From Cloacibacterium sp. TD35 (GTDB lineage: Bacteria; Bacteroidota; Bacteroidia; Flavobacteriales; Weeksellaceae): a DNA stretch of 64,000 nucleotides. The notes below the pieces were generated by a model that saw only the letters and a program-made list of their open reading frames with translations, searched no databases and was not told the origin of the DNA. Both the position numbers and the translations under genes were made by a program. This document shows, piece by piece, positions 34,394 through 43,350 of the stretch. The number at the start of each line of letters is the position of its first letter. Position 1 is the stretch's first letter. The stretch covers positions 1,246,001 to 1,310,000 of the forward strand of contig NZ_CP104850.1 in assembly GCF_028864635.1 (NCBI RefSeq), in the 5' to 3' direction.

Positions 34394-35878
34394 TTAACCC
34401 TTAATAGAAGAGTAGATAAACTTCAACGAACTATTCACCATTTCTAAAACACCGCTTGGGAAAACTCCTAATAAGATTACCACTACAGCTAAACTTGCCA
34501 ATACTACAAATTCTACATTAGAAATGTCTTTTAAGGTACTTACCACTCTTTCATCACCGGTTCCAAACATGGCTTTTCCATACATTCTGAGCAGATAAAC
34601 TGCTGCTAGAATAATAGTAAGACCTGCAAAAATGACTACCACTTTGTCATAATCAAAAATAGATTTTAATAAAATAAATTCGCCGATGAATCCATTCGTT
34701 AATGGAACTCCCATAGAACCAAGTAATAAAATCATGAAAAGCGTAGCAAATTTAGGGGCTGCTTTAGCGTAACCTCCCATTTGTCTGATGTCTCTTGTTT
34801 TAAATTGTTTGATTAAAATATCAGCACAGTAGAATAAACCTACTACGTTAATACCGTGTGCAAAAGTTTGAACTAAAGCTCCCTGGGCTCCTTCGAAAGT
34901 GAAATTCCCTTGAGCCGTAAGGATAGCAGAAGCAAAAATACCTGCCACCATTAATCCTACGTGAGAAAGCGATGAGAAAGCGATAATTTTCTTAATATCA
35001 TGGTGTACAATCGCGATAAGCGCTCCGTAAACCACTCCTAGAATAGAAAGAATCATCACTACTTGCCCTGAAGTTCCGAGTAAAGCAGTTGGTGCAATTG
35101 GTAATAAATATCTTAAAACACCATAAATAGCCATTTTAAGCATGATACCAGAAAGCAACATCGTTCCTTGAGTAGGAGAGAAGGTGTAAGTGTCTGGTTG
35201 CCAATTGTGAAGTGGGAAAATCGGTAATTTTACAGCAAAAGCTAAGAAAATTAACCAGAAAACCACTACTTGTTGTACTTCGTTTAAGTTAGCGTTATAT
35301 AAATCTGTTAGTTCAAAAGATGCAGAATGGTTGTAAACATAAATCAAACCAATGAACATAAATAATGAACCTACAAAAGTATATACGAAAAACTTGGTGG
35401 TAACTTTAATTCTCTTTTCTTCGTCTCCCCAAAGTCCAGCGATGAACCAAATTGGGATAAGAGTTACTTCCCAGAAAACGTAGAACAATAATCCGTCTAG
35501 AGCGGTGAAAACACCTACTAAACCAAACTGCATTAATAGGATTAACGCATAGAAATTATTATTGTATTTCTCGTTTTCATTGAAAGAAGAAAGAATAATC
35601 AATGGAACTAAGATGTTTGTTAATAATAACAAAAGCATACTCATTCCGTCTACACCAAAGTGTAATGTGCTTTTAATATATGATGACCACGGTTTGATAA
35701 TCTCAAATTGCAATTGAGAGTCTACCGTAGGTACATTATTAAATTGTGATAGCATGTAGAATGTTAAAAACATCTGCACGAAAGCAATTCCTACTGCTAA
35801 ATATTTGCTATTAGAGTTTCTAAACGCAAAAACTAATCCTGAACCAATTAAAGGTAAAAGTAACAGTGCTTCTAACAT
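34394..35878 (-). CDS. nuoM: NADH-quinone oxidoreductase subunit M
   Basis: This 494-residue antiporter-like subunit has about 14 helices. FYVFWEVTLIPIWF (about 129-142) contains the essential glutamate of helix 5. KLPIFPLHNWQPDTYTFSPTQGTMLLSG (about 217-244, quoted in part) carries the conserved lysine and the histidine-containing loop, and KKIIAFSSLSHVG (about 293-305) is the helix 8 motif. It starts 3 bases after the nuoL stop and is followed by a 73-base spacer containing the nuoN heptamer array. Confidence 0.96.
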   Translation of the reverse strand: MLEALLLLPLIGSGLVFAFRNSNSKYLAVGIAFVQMFLTFYMLSQFNNVPTVDSQLQFEIIKPWSSYIKSTLHFGVDGMSMLLLLLTNILVPLIILSSFNENEKYNNNFYALILLMQFGLVGVFTALDGLLFYVFWEVTLIPIWFIAGLWGDEEKRIKVTTKFFVYTFVGSLFMFIGLIYVYNHSASFELTDLYNANLNEVQQVVVFWLIFLAFAVKLPIFPLHNWQPDTYTFSPTQGTMLLSGIMLKMAIYGVLRYLLPIAPTALLGTSGQVVMILSILGVVYGALIAIVHHDIKKIIAFSSLSHVGLMVAGIFASAILTAQGNFTFEGAQGALVQTFAHGINVVGLFYCADILIKQFKTRDIRQMGGYAKAAPKFATLFMILLLGSMGVPLTNGFIGEFILLKSIFDYDKVVVIFAGLTIILAAVYLLRMYGKAMFGTGDERVVSTLKDISNVEFVVLASLAVVVILLGVFPSGVLEMVNSSLKFIYSSIKG

Positions 35879-35881
35879 TTG

Positions 35882-37780
35882 CTATTGTAATAAAAAGTTA
35901 ACAATTAAAATTAAACCGATTGCCAAAGACATAATGAGAACATAATTTTCTACATTACCATTTTGGAATTTTTTAAACGATCTTCCAGATTCTACTGCTC
36001 CGAAACCTACAAAATTGAAGAATCTATCCATCAGTTTATCAAACATTCTGGTGCCTTTTCCAAGACCTTCTACAGGTTTCACTACCGTAGCATTGTAAAG
36101 CTCGTCTATTAATAATTTTTTAGCTGATAGTCTTTCCCAGCCTTTATAATTTTCTTCTGGTTGAGCCATTTTGTTTTTAGTAACATAAATATTTCTTACA
36201 ATGAAGAATACCGCTGCTACCATTACTAATGTAATCGCCAAAAGAATCATTTCAATATTAAATGGAACTTCTGCATGTTTCGCTCCATATACGTAAAGTG
36301 GTTCTAACCAATGTGCTAAATTTTGATATTCACCATGACCTATGAAATGAGGTAAATTAATGAAACCTCCTACCACTGATAATACAGCTAATACTACTAA
36401 TGGTAAAGTCATAGAGATAGGACTTTCGTGTAAATGATGTTTTTGTTCTTCTGTTCCTCTGAAATTTCCAAAGAAGGTTAAGAATAACAATCTAAACATA
36501 TAAATTCCAGTTAATGCAGCACTGAACAATGTTAAGCCCCAAATTACTGGAGATTTTGCCCAAAGTGCAACTAAAATTTCGTCTTTAGAAATCATACCAG
36601 ACAATGGCGGAATTCCAGCAATGGCTAATGTTCCGATTAAGAAAGTCCAATAGGTTACAGGAATTTTAGATTTTAAACCTCCCATAAATCTCATATCTTG
36701 TTCTCCACTCATCGCGTGAATTACCGAACCAGCTCCTAAGAATAACAATGCTTTGAAGAAAGCGTGCGTCATTAAGTGGAACATAGCAGAAGTATAGGCT
36801 TCTACACCCAGTGCTATAAACATAAGTCCTAACTGAGAAACAGTAGAGTATGCTAACACTTTTTTGATATCATTTTGTCTTAAACCGATGAATGCTGCAA
36901 TTAATGAAGTAGCAAGACCTATTACAAGAATAAAGTCTAAAGTGCTCGGTGAAAGATGATATAAGAAATTAGAACGTACAACTAAATAAATACCAGCTGT
37001 AACCATGGTTGCCGCGTGAATTAACGCAGAAACTGGGGTAGGACCAGCCATCGCATCTGGTAGCCATGTAAATAAAGGAATCTGTGCAGATTTACCCATA
37101 GCTCCAATGAATAAACTAAGTGTGATAAACATAATCACCACTCCGTCAAATTCAAATTTTGAAGCGTTTTGTGCTACAGAAAGATAATCTAGTGCATTGG
37201 TTTGTGAAGCGATTAGGAAAATACCAATCAATAAACCAAGGTCACCAATTCTGTTCATAATGAAAGCTTTTCTAGCAGCTTTACCATATTCTGTATTTTC
37301 GTACCAGAAACCAATCAGTAAGTAAGAACAAAGACCTACACCTTCCCAACCGATGAAAAGAATAAGGTAATTGCTTCCCATTACCAAAAGGAGCATGGAG
37401 AAAATAAATAAATTCAAATAAGTGAAAAACTTGTAGAAACCTTTGTCATGGCTCATGTAGCCAATAGAGTACAAGTGAATCAAAGAACCAATTCCTGTAA
37501 CAATCATCATCATCATTAATGATAATTGGTCTATTTGGAACCCGAAATTTACTTGAATTCCACCGATGGTGAACCATTCAAATGCTTTTACAATAACTGG
37601 TGTTCCGTCTGCAGGAAAACCTATAAAAATACTTACAGAAATTAGAAAAGCAGCGAATACTACTAATGTAGCTAATCCGCCAACCAAAGCTTTTGGTAAG
37701 CGCTTTCCGAATAATCCGTTGATTACAAATCCAATTAAAGGAAGTAAAACGATTGCGTATACTAAATTTTCCATCTGCAT
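35882..37780 (-). CDS. nuoL: NADH-quinone oxidoreductase subunit L
   Basis: This 632-residue protein is the distal antiporter-like subunit with the long lateral helix HL at its C-terminus (about 500-632). GWEGVGLCSYLLIGFW (about 143-158) contains the functional glutamate region. KSAQIPLFTWLPDAMAGPTPVSALIHAATMV (quoted in part) holds lysine and histidine residues of the proton path, and KKVLAYSTVSQLG (about 308-320) is the second lysine helix. The start ATG overlaps the nuoK stop by one base (TAATG). An ATG two codons later is possible. Confidence 0.96.
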   Translation of the reverse strand: MQMENLVYAIVLLPLIGFVINGLFGKRLPKALVGGLATLVVFAAFLISVSIFIGFPADGTPVIVKAFEWFTIGGIQVNFGFQIDQLSLMMMMIVTGIGSLIHLYSIGYMSHDKGFYKFFTYLNLFIFSMLLLVMGSNYLILFIGWEGVGLCSYLLIGFWYENTEYGKAARKAFIMNRIGDLGLLIGIFLIASQTNALDYLSVAQNASKFEFDGVVIMFITLSLFIGAMGKSAQIPLFTWLPDAMAGPTPVSALIHAATMVTAGIYLVVRSNFLYHLSPSTLDFILVIGLATSLIAAFIGLRQNDIKKVLAYSTVSQLGLMFIALGVEAYTSAMFHLMTHAFFKALLFLGAGSVIHAMSGEQDMRFMGGLKSKIPVTYWTFLIGTLAIAGIPPLSGMISKDEILVALWAKSPVIWGLTLFSAALTGIYMFRLLFLTFFGNFRGTEEQKHHLHESPISMTLPLVVLAVLSVVGGFINLPHFIGHGEYQNLAHWLEPLYVYGAKHAEVPFNIEMILLAITLVMVAAVFFIVRNIYVTKNKMAQPEENYKGWERLSAKKLLIDELYNATVVKPVEGLGKGTRMFDKLMDRFFNFVGFGAVESGRSFKKFQNGNVENYVLIMSLAIGLILIVNFLLQ

Positions 37781-38106
37781 TATCCTTTTAATTTGTTAAA
37801 AATACTTACATCTACATTTCTGGTATTTCTGTACATCATAGTGATAATCGCTAGACCTACCGCAACTTCTGCAGCGGCCACTACCATGATAAAGAATACC
37901 AAAATTTGTCCGTTTCCATCTCCTTTATAAGCAGAAAATGCAGCCAAAAGTAGATTTACAGAATTAAGCATTAATTCTACACATCCTAAAATGATGATGG
38001 CATTTTTACGAACGAGAACTCCTAAAACTCCTAAACAAAACAATGTAGTACTTAAAATAATGTACCAATTGAGCGGTATGTTTTGTAAAAATGAATTGAC
38101 TTCCAT
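37780..38106 (-). CDS. nuoK: NADH-quinone oxidoreductase subunit K
   Basis: This 108-residue three-helix membrane subunit carries the conserved glutamates in GCVELMLNSVNL (about 41-52) and VVAAAEVAVGLAI (about 74-86), which lie on the proton wire. The ATG at 38106 gives the normal length and lies 4 bases after the nuoJ stop. A TTG further upstream at 38130 would overlap nuoJ and is not needed. Confidence 0.95.
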   Translation of the reverse strand: MEVNSFLQNIPLNWYIILSTTLFCLGVLGVLVRKNAIIILGCVELMLNSVNLLLAAFSAYKGDGNGQILVFFIMVVAAAEVAVGLAIITMMYRNTRNVDVSIFNKLKG

Positions 38107-38110
38107 AATT

Positions 38111-38605
38111 CTATAAATCTTTTTTACCAATTAATACTGCGCTTACAATACCTGCTAAAATCAGTATAGAAGCGAGTTCGAATGGTAATACATATTCGTT
38201 AAACAATAATTTTCCAAGGTTTTTAGTCAAACCGATGCTGCTATCAATATTATCAACAACATTCGATTGAGAAAGGCCTTTATAAGCTCCTAACATTCCT
38301 ACGAAAAGGATTCCGGCAGAAAAAATACCGATAAATTTCGTAAGGTTTTGTTTTTTGCTTTCGTCTTTAGAATTAAGATTAAGCATCATTAATACATAAA
38401 GGAATAACACCATGATGGCTCCTGTGTACACGATAATTTGTACAATTCCTAAGAACTGCGCATTTAATAAAACATATAATGCAGCAATGCTAAAGAAAGT
38501 TACAACTAGTGATAAAATGGCGTACAAAGGATTTCTTGCAAATACAAAGTAAACAGCACTTGCAACCGCTACTAAAGCGATAAAAAAGAATAAGAACTGT
38601 TCCAT
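38111..38605 (-). CDS. nuoJ: NADH-quinone oxidoreductase subunit J
   Basis: This 164-residue five-helix subunit has the helix 3 region NAQFLGIVQIIVYTGAIMVLFLYV (about 48-71, cited in part), in which the family has its pi-bulge and conserved Tyr-Thr-Gly. It starts directly after the nuoI stop with no spacer. It is shorter than in some proteobacteria but normal for Bacteroidota. Confidence 0.95.
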   Translation of the reverse strand: MEQFLFFFIALVAVASAVYFVFARNPLYAILSLVVTFFSIAALYVLLNAQFLGIVQIIVYTGAIMVLFLYVLMMLNLNSKDESKKQNLTKFIGIFSAGILFVGMLGAYKGLSQSNVVDNIDSSIGLTKNLGKLLFNEYVLPFELASILILAGIVSAVLIGKKDL

Positions 38606-39160
38606 TTATTTAAGAGCTTTTTTTTGTGATTCTGTTTGTCTGTCAGAAATATCTATTCTGTTTTCCATGCTTTCTACCAAAAGATCTTTGCCGTAGATAA
38701 AAGAGCCTCTGTTTTGTTCTGGTTTTACAATTCTATCGGTAAGATAAATTGCAGATTTAGGACAAGCTTCTTCGCATAATCCACAGAAGATACATCTTAG
38801 CATATTGATTTCATATACTTCGGCATATTTTTCTTCTCTGTAAAGATGTTTTTGCTCTTTGGTACGTTCTCCTGCAGTCATGGTAATGGCTTCAGCCGGA
38901 CAAGCTACCGCACATAATCCACAAGCAGTACATCTTTCTCTGCCTTCATCATCACGCTTTAGAACGTGTAATCCACGATAAATTTTAGAAAATTCTCTTT
39001 GCTCTTCAGGATAGCTTACCGTAGGTAATTTCCCAGTAAGAGTCATTATCGCATGTTTTCCGGTAATTCCCATTCCTTTGAAAATTGCAGGGAGATAAAT
39101 TTTCTCTGCAAAAGTCATCTTTTTGTTAGAAGCTACCTTTGATCTATTGGTTAATTTCAT
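38606..39160 (-). CDS. nuoI: NADH-quinone oxidoreductase subunit I
   Basis: This 184-residue ferredoxin-like subunit carries clusters N6a and N6b. The two CxxCxxCxxxC motifs are C77/C80/C83/C87 and C123/C126/C129/C133. An N-terminal amphipathic segment (about 20-45) contacts the membrane arm. It passes electrons towards NuoB. The start codon follows a four-unit heptamer array in the 71-base spacer after nuoH. Confidence 0.96.
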   Translation of the reverse strand: MKLTNRSKVASNKKMTFAEKIYLPAIFKGMGITGKHAIMTLTGKLPTVSYPEEQREFSKIYRGLHVLKRDDEGRERCTACGLCAVACPAEAITMTAGERTKEQKHLYREEKYAEVYEINMLRCIFCGLCEEACPKSAIYLTDRIVKPEQNRGSFIYGKDLLVESMENRIDISDRQTESQKKALK

Positions 39161-39164
39161 ATTG

Positions 39165-39192
39165 TTAGATTTCAGATTTTAGATGTTAGATT
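39165..39192 (-). repeat. heptamer array, 4 units, before nuoI start
   Basis: On the mRNA strand: AATCTAA, CATCTAA, AATCTGA, AATCTAA, then CAAT and the nuoI ATG. Confidence 0.88.
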
Positions 39193-39231
39193 TATTTTAA
39201 TCTACACCAATTATCATTTATCACTTATAAT

Positions 39232-40281
39232 TTAAATCCATTGATAATGTTGGTTCAAAAGAACTACAGCTCCAGTTACCAACAAGTTTACTAATGCAAG
39301 CGGAATTAATGATTTCCAACCTAGGTGCATTAATTGGTCATATCTAAATCTAGGTAAAGTCCATCTAATCCACATAAATGTAATGATTACAGCAATGGTC
39401 TTAACCAAGAATGCTAAAATACTCGCAATTCCAGCAGCGTTTTCTCCCCAGTTTTCACCAATCCATGCTAATCCTGGGAAATTGTAACTTCCTAAGAAAA
39501 GGGTAGTGATTAATGCTGAAGAAATAAATAAGTTTACATATTCGCCGAATAAGAAAAGTCCTAGTTTCATTGCAGAGTATTCTGTATGGAAACCTCCTAC
39601 TAATTCTGTTTCACATTCTGGTAAATCAAACGGAGCTCTATTGGTTTCTGCTAATGCTGCTACAAAGAAGATGATAAATGCTAATGGTTGGAAGAAGATA
39701 TTCCATTTCATACCATACCATCCACTTTGAGATTCTGCAATTACCTTAAGGTCTAGAGAACTGTTCATCATGATGATAGCTAATAGAGATAGCCCCATTG
39801 CTAATTCGTAAGAAATCATTTGAGATGAAGCTCTAATTGCTCCGATTAATGAATATTTATTGTTAGAAGCCCAGCCTCCAATCATAATTCCGTAAACACC
39901 GATAGAAACCATTCCCATTAAGTAGAGAACACCTACATCTAGATTGGCTACTTGTAAATCAAAAGATTGTCCGCCAATATTAAGAGATTTTCCCCATGGA
40001 ATTACGGCTCCTGTAATGAGTGAAATAAACATTACTAAACCAGGCCCGAAGAAAAATAAGAATTTTTCTGCTTTTTCTGGGATAAAGTCTTCTTTGAAGA
40101 AGAATTTTCCACCGTCAGCTAATGGTTGAAGTAAACCGAATTTCCAGCTTCTGTTGGGACCAATTCTGTCTTGCATAATAGCAGCCACTTTTCTCTCTGC
40201 CCAAGTAGAGTAGGCTGCTACAGCCATAGAAAGGGCGAAAAGTGATACTACAAGTATTGTTTTGAAAAGTATTAAATCCAT
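39232..40281 (-). CDS. nuoH: NADH-quinone oxidoreductase subunit H
   Basis: This 349-residue eight-helix subunit forms most of the quinone chamber. ERKVAAIMQDRIGPNR (about 29-44) is the conserved matrix-side loop 1. ETNRAPFDLPECETELVGGFHTEYS (about 207-231, quoted in part) is the acidic loop near the quinone entrance, and RFRYDQLMHLGWK (about 312-324) lies in the last loop. The gene lies between nuoG and nuoI, the standard order. Confidence 0.96.
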   Translation of the reverse strand: MDLILFKTILVVSLFALSMAVAAYSTWAERKVAAIMQDRIGPNRSWKFGLLQPLADGGKFFFKEDFIPEKAEKFLFFFGPGLVMFISLITGAVIPWGKSLNIGGQSFDLQVANLDVGVLYLMGMVSIGVYGIMIGGWASNNKYSLIGAIRASSQMISYELAMGLSLLAIIMMNSSLDLKVIAESQSGWYGMKWNIFFQPLAFIIFFVAALAETNRAPFDLPECETELVGGFHTEYSAMKLGLFLFGEYVNLFISSALITTLFLGSYNFPGLAWIGENWGENAAGIASILAFLVKTIAVIITFMWIRWTLPRFRYDQLMHLGWKSLIPLALVNLLVTGAVVLLNQHYQWI

Positions 40282-40318
40282 TTCTTTGATTTATGAATTT
40301 TTATTTTATTCTTTTTAA

Positions 40319-41329
40319 TTAAGCGTTATGTTGTTCGTCTTCTGCGCTAATTTCTTTAGCGGTTTCATTTTCTAACGCTTTTACCACCATTTCTTCTGGT
40401 TTTTGGTAATGGTTAAGAGAAATTACAGAATGTCTGCTGATGTGTCTAGGTCCTTCTATGTTCCAGTGTTTTACATCTTTTTTCTCGAATCTACATTCGT
40501 TACAGATAAATTCTTCTACTTCTCCGTATTGGTCTTTTCTGGCAGTTACTCTTACGATTTCGTCTCCTTTCATCCATAGAACTGCTTTACCAGAACATTT
40601 AGAACAAGTACAAGTAGCATCTACTGGTTTTGTAAACCAAACTCTGCTTGCAAATCTTGCAGTTCTATCTGTTAATGCTCCTACTGGACAAACGTCTATC
40701 ACGTTTCCAATAAAATCATTATCTAAAGCTTTATTTAAGTATGTAGAGATTTCTGCATGCTCACCTCTGAAAAGAATACCGTGCTCTCTCTTGTTAGTTA
40801 ACTGATTTGCCACCAAAACGCATCTTGCACACAAGATACATCTGTTCATATTTAGCTTAATGTTTGGACCTAAATCATCAGCATCAAAAGTATTTCTTTC
40901 GAAATCAGTTCTGGTTTGCTGAAGACCATGTTCGTAACCTAAATCTTGAAGGTGACATTCACCAGCCTGGTCACAAATAGGGCAGTCTAGTGGGTGATTT
41001 AATAAAAGGAATTCAGTAACGGCTTTTCTTGCTTCTTGCGTTTTTTCAGAAGTAAGATTTTTCACTTCCATTCCGTCCATTACTGTAGTTCTACAGCTTG
41101 CCACTAATTTTGGCATAGGACGAGGATCTGCTTCAGAACCTTTAGAAACTTCTACTAGGCAAGTTCTGCATCTACCGCCACTATTTTCTAATTTACTGTA
41201 ATAACACATAGCCGGAGGTACAGATTTACCACCAATCTGGCGCGCTGCGTTTAGAATGGTAGTTCCTGGCTCTACTTCCGTAGTTTGCCCGTCAATGGTT
41301 ACTTTAAATTTTTTAATTTCTTCGCTCAT
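40319..41329 (-). CDS. nuoG: NADH-quinone oxidoreductase subunit G, short form
   Basis: This 336-residue protein has only the N-terminal iron-sulfur part of NuoG. Cluster ligands are C42/C54/C57/C79 (2Fe-2S), H112/C116/C119/C125 (N5) and C164/C167/C170/C214 (N4). The roughly 350-550-residue molybdopterin-like domain found in E. coli is missing. The 37-base spacer to nuoH leaves no room for a remnant, so this is a short gene and not a frameshift. After N4 there are five more cysteines (C240, C242, C245, C276, C279), arranged like a zinc ribbon or an altered N7-type site. I recall short NuoG proteins in other Flavobacteriia. Confidence 0.93.
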   Translation of the reverse strand: MSEEIKKFKVTIDGQTTEVEPGTTILNAARQIGGKSVPPAMCYYSKLENSGGRCRTCLVEVSKGSEADPRPMPKLVASCRTTVMDGMEVKNLTSEKTQEARKAVTEFLLLNHPLDCPICDQAGECHLQDLGYEHGLQQTRTDFERNTFDADDLGPNIKLNMNRCILCARCVLVANQLTNKREHGILFRGEHAEISTYLNKALDNDFIGNVIDVCPVGALTDRTARFASRVWFTKPVDATCTCSKCSGKAVLWMKGDEIVRVTARKDQYGEVEEFICNECRFEKKDVKHWNIEGPRHISRHSVISLNHYQKPEEMVVKALENETAKEISAEDEQHNA

Positions 41330-41374
41330 TTCTATGTATTATGAATTAAGCTTTAGCTTTATTAATGTCTAATA

Positions 41375-42727
41375 TTATTGTTTTTCAACTACCGGAAGTG
41401 GATCTGCATAATGTGCAATTCCATAGTTTCTGGTTAAGCATTCTGGATTATTGATATGCCATTCGAACTCATCTCTAAAATGACAAATTGCTGCTGCTAC
41501 AGGCCAAGCTGCTGCATCTCCTAATGGGCAAATGGTATTTCCTTCAATTTTTCTCTGAATATCCCATAGCAAGTCGATATCTTTCATTTCGCCTTGCCCT
41601 GATTCTATTTTTTTCAGAATTTTATACATCCATCCTGTTCCTTCACGACATGGTGTACATTGTCCGCAACTTTCGTGGTTGTAGAAATGTGCTAAGGTCA
41701 TGGTGTGTTTTACCACACATTGGTCTTCATCTAAAACAATGAAACCACCAGAACCCATCATAGTTCCTGTAGCGAAACCACCATCAGAAAGAGATTCGTA
41801 GTTCATGTATCTTGGTTCACCTGCAGCTGTTTTAAGCAATAGATTTGCTGGAACAATTGGAACTGAAGAACCTCCAGGAATACACGCTTTTAATTTTTTA
41901 CCATTCGGAATTCCGCCACAATATTCATCAGAGTAGATAAATTCTTCTACGGTGATGGTCATGTCTATTTCGTAAACTCCTGGTTTATTGATGTTTCCAC
42001 AAGCGGAAATTAATTTAGTACCTGTAGAACGTCCTAAGCCAATTTTAGCGTATTCTGCTCCTGTAATATCAATTATTGGAACTACTGCAGCGATGGTTTC
42101 TACGTTATTTACCACAGTTGGAGATTGCCAAAGACCTTTTACCGCAGGGAAAGGTGGTTTTAATCTAGGATTTCCACGTTTTCCTTCTAGTGATTCTAGA
42201 AGTGCAGTTTCTTCTCCACAGATATAAGCACCAGCTCCTCTCTGAACATAGATTTCTAAATCGAAACCACTGCCTAAAATATTTTTACCAAGGAAACCTG
42301 CTTTTTTAGCTTCGTCAATTGCTTGTTCTAAAATATCTGGAATCCATGCATATTCTCCTCTGATGTAGATGTAAGAAGTATTAGAACCTAATGCATAAGA
42401 TGCGATAATCATTCCTTCAATCAATAAATGAGGGATATGCTCCATCAAATATCTATCTTTAAAAGTTCCAGGTTCAGATTCGTCTGCATTTACAACCAAA
42501 TATCTAGGCACACCTTCTGGTTTTGCTAGGAAACTCCATTTCATACCTGTAGGGAAACCAGCGCCACCACGCCCTCTAAGACCAGAAGTTTTTACTTCTT
42601 CTACAATTTGGTCTGGAGTCATTTTCAGTGCTTTTTCTACAGACTGGTAACCACCATGTTCTCTGTAAGTATCAAAGTTTCTGATACCTTCTATGTGTGC
42701 GTTTTTAAGTAAAAGTTTTTTACTCAT
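41375..42727 (-). CDS. nuoF: NADH-quinone oxidoreductase subunit F
   Basis: This 450-residue subunit oxidises NADH. GRGGAGFPTG (52-61) is the FMN/NADH glycine loop, YICGEETALLESLEG (about 165-179) is the second NADH-side motif, and ESCGQCTPCREG plus the downstream NTICPLGD hold the N3 4Fe-4S cluster. FMN accepts hydride and passes electrons to N3 and to the NuoE cluster. It starts 12 bases after the nuoE stop. Confidence 0.96.
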   Translation of the reverse strand: MSKKLLLKNAHIEGIRNFDTYREHGGYQSVEKALKMTPDQIVEEVKTSGLRGRGGAGFPTGMKWSFLAKPEGVPRYLVVNADESEPGTFKDRYLMEHIPHLLIEGMIIASYALGSNTSYIYIRGEYAWIPDILEQAIDEAKKAGFLGKNILGSGFDLEIYVQRGAGAYICGEETALLESLEGKRGNPRLKPPFPAVKGLWQSPTVVNNVETIAAVVPIIDITGAEYAKIGLGRSTGTKLISACGNINKPGVYEIDMTITVEEFIYSDEYCGGIPNGKKLKACIPGGSSVPIVPANLLLKTAAGEPRYMNYESLSDGGFATGTMMGSGGFIVLDEDQCVVKHTMTLAHFYNHESCGQCTPCREGTGWMYKILKKIESGQGEMKDIDLLWDIQRKIEGNTICPLGDAAAWPVAAAICHFRDEFEWHINNPECLTRNYGIAHYADPLPVVEKQ

Positions 42728-42739
42728 AACTGTTATTTA

Positions 42740-43249
42740 TTAATCAATAGCGATTTGTCCTTGTCTACAAAGGTCAAGAATTTCGTCTACTTTTTCTTTA
42801 GTTAAATTTTCGTGATAGAATTTTCCAAGTTGCATCATGGGTGCATAACCGCAAGCTCCAAGACATTCTGCAGGTTTTAGGGTAAATAAACCATCTGCAG
42901 TAGTTTCGCCTGCTTTAATGCCTAATCTTTCTTTAATGTGATTTACAATATCATCACTTCCTCTTAGCATACATGGCCCTGTAACGCAAACTTCTAAAAC
43001 GTATTTTCCTACAGGCTGCATGTTAAACATGGTGTAGAAAGTAGCTACTTCATACACTTCTATTGGAGTAATTTCTAAAACACTTGCTACATAATCCATC
43101 ACAGGAACGTCTAACCAACCTCCAAATTCTTTTTGTGCTAAGTGAAGCACAGGAATTAATGCAGATTTTTGTTTTCCTTCTGGATATCTTGCAATGATTT
43201 GTTTTACTTTTTCTAAAGTTTCTGGTTTAAAAGCAATTGTTTCGCTCAT
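42740..43249 (-). CDS. nuoE: NADH-quinone oxidoreductase subunit E
   Basis: This 169-residue thioredoxin-like ferredoxin binds the N1a 2Fe-2S cluster through C88, C93, C129 and C133 (CVTGPC and ECLGACGYAP). The N-terminal helical domain (1-75) contacts NuoF. The 101-base spacer from nuoD contains a short inverted repeat and two heptamer units just before the ATG. Confidence 0.96.
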   Translation of the reverse strand: MSETIAFKPETLEKVKQIIARYPEGKQKSALIPVLHLAQKEFGGWLDVPVMDYVASVLEITPIEVYEVATFYTMFNMQPVGKYVLEVCVTGPCMLRGSDDIVNHIKERLGIKAGETTADGLFTLKPAECLGACGYAPMMQLGKFYHENLTKEKVDEILDLCRQGQIAID

Positions 43250-43257
43250 AATTTTAT

Positions 43258-43271
43258 TTAGATTTCAGACA
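43258..43271 (-). repeat. heptamer array, 2 units, before nuoE start
   Basis: On the mRNA strand: TGTCTGA, AATCTAA, then ATAAAATT and ATG. A third AATCTGA copy lies separately at 43286-43292. Confidence 0.6.
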
Positions 43272-43350
43272 CTGTATTTCAAGTGTCAGATTTTTAAATT
43301 TATAATTATTGATGTCTTATATATGGTTTCTGATATTAGACATCTCATTT

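Noticed and set aside
40440-40805. 121-codon open frame on the plus strand, opposite nuoG
   Set aside because: It lies wholly antisense to a strongly supported gene and has no recognisable domain; long antisense frames are common opposite cysteine-rich genes in this codon usage.
40282-41329. NuoG as a truncated pseudogene
   Set aside because: All cluster ligands are present, the gene ends cleanly, and only 37 bases separate it from nuoH, so there is no decayed remainder.
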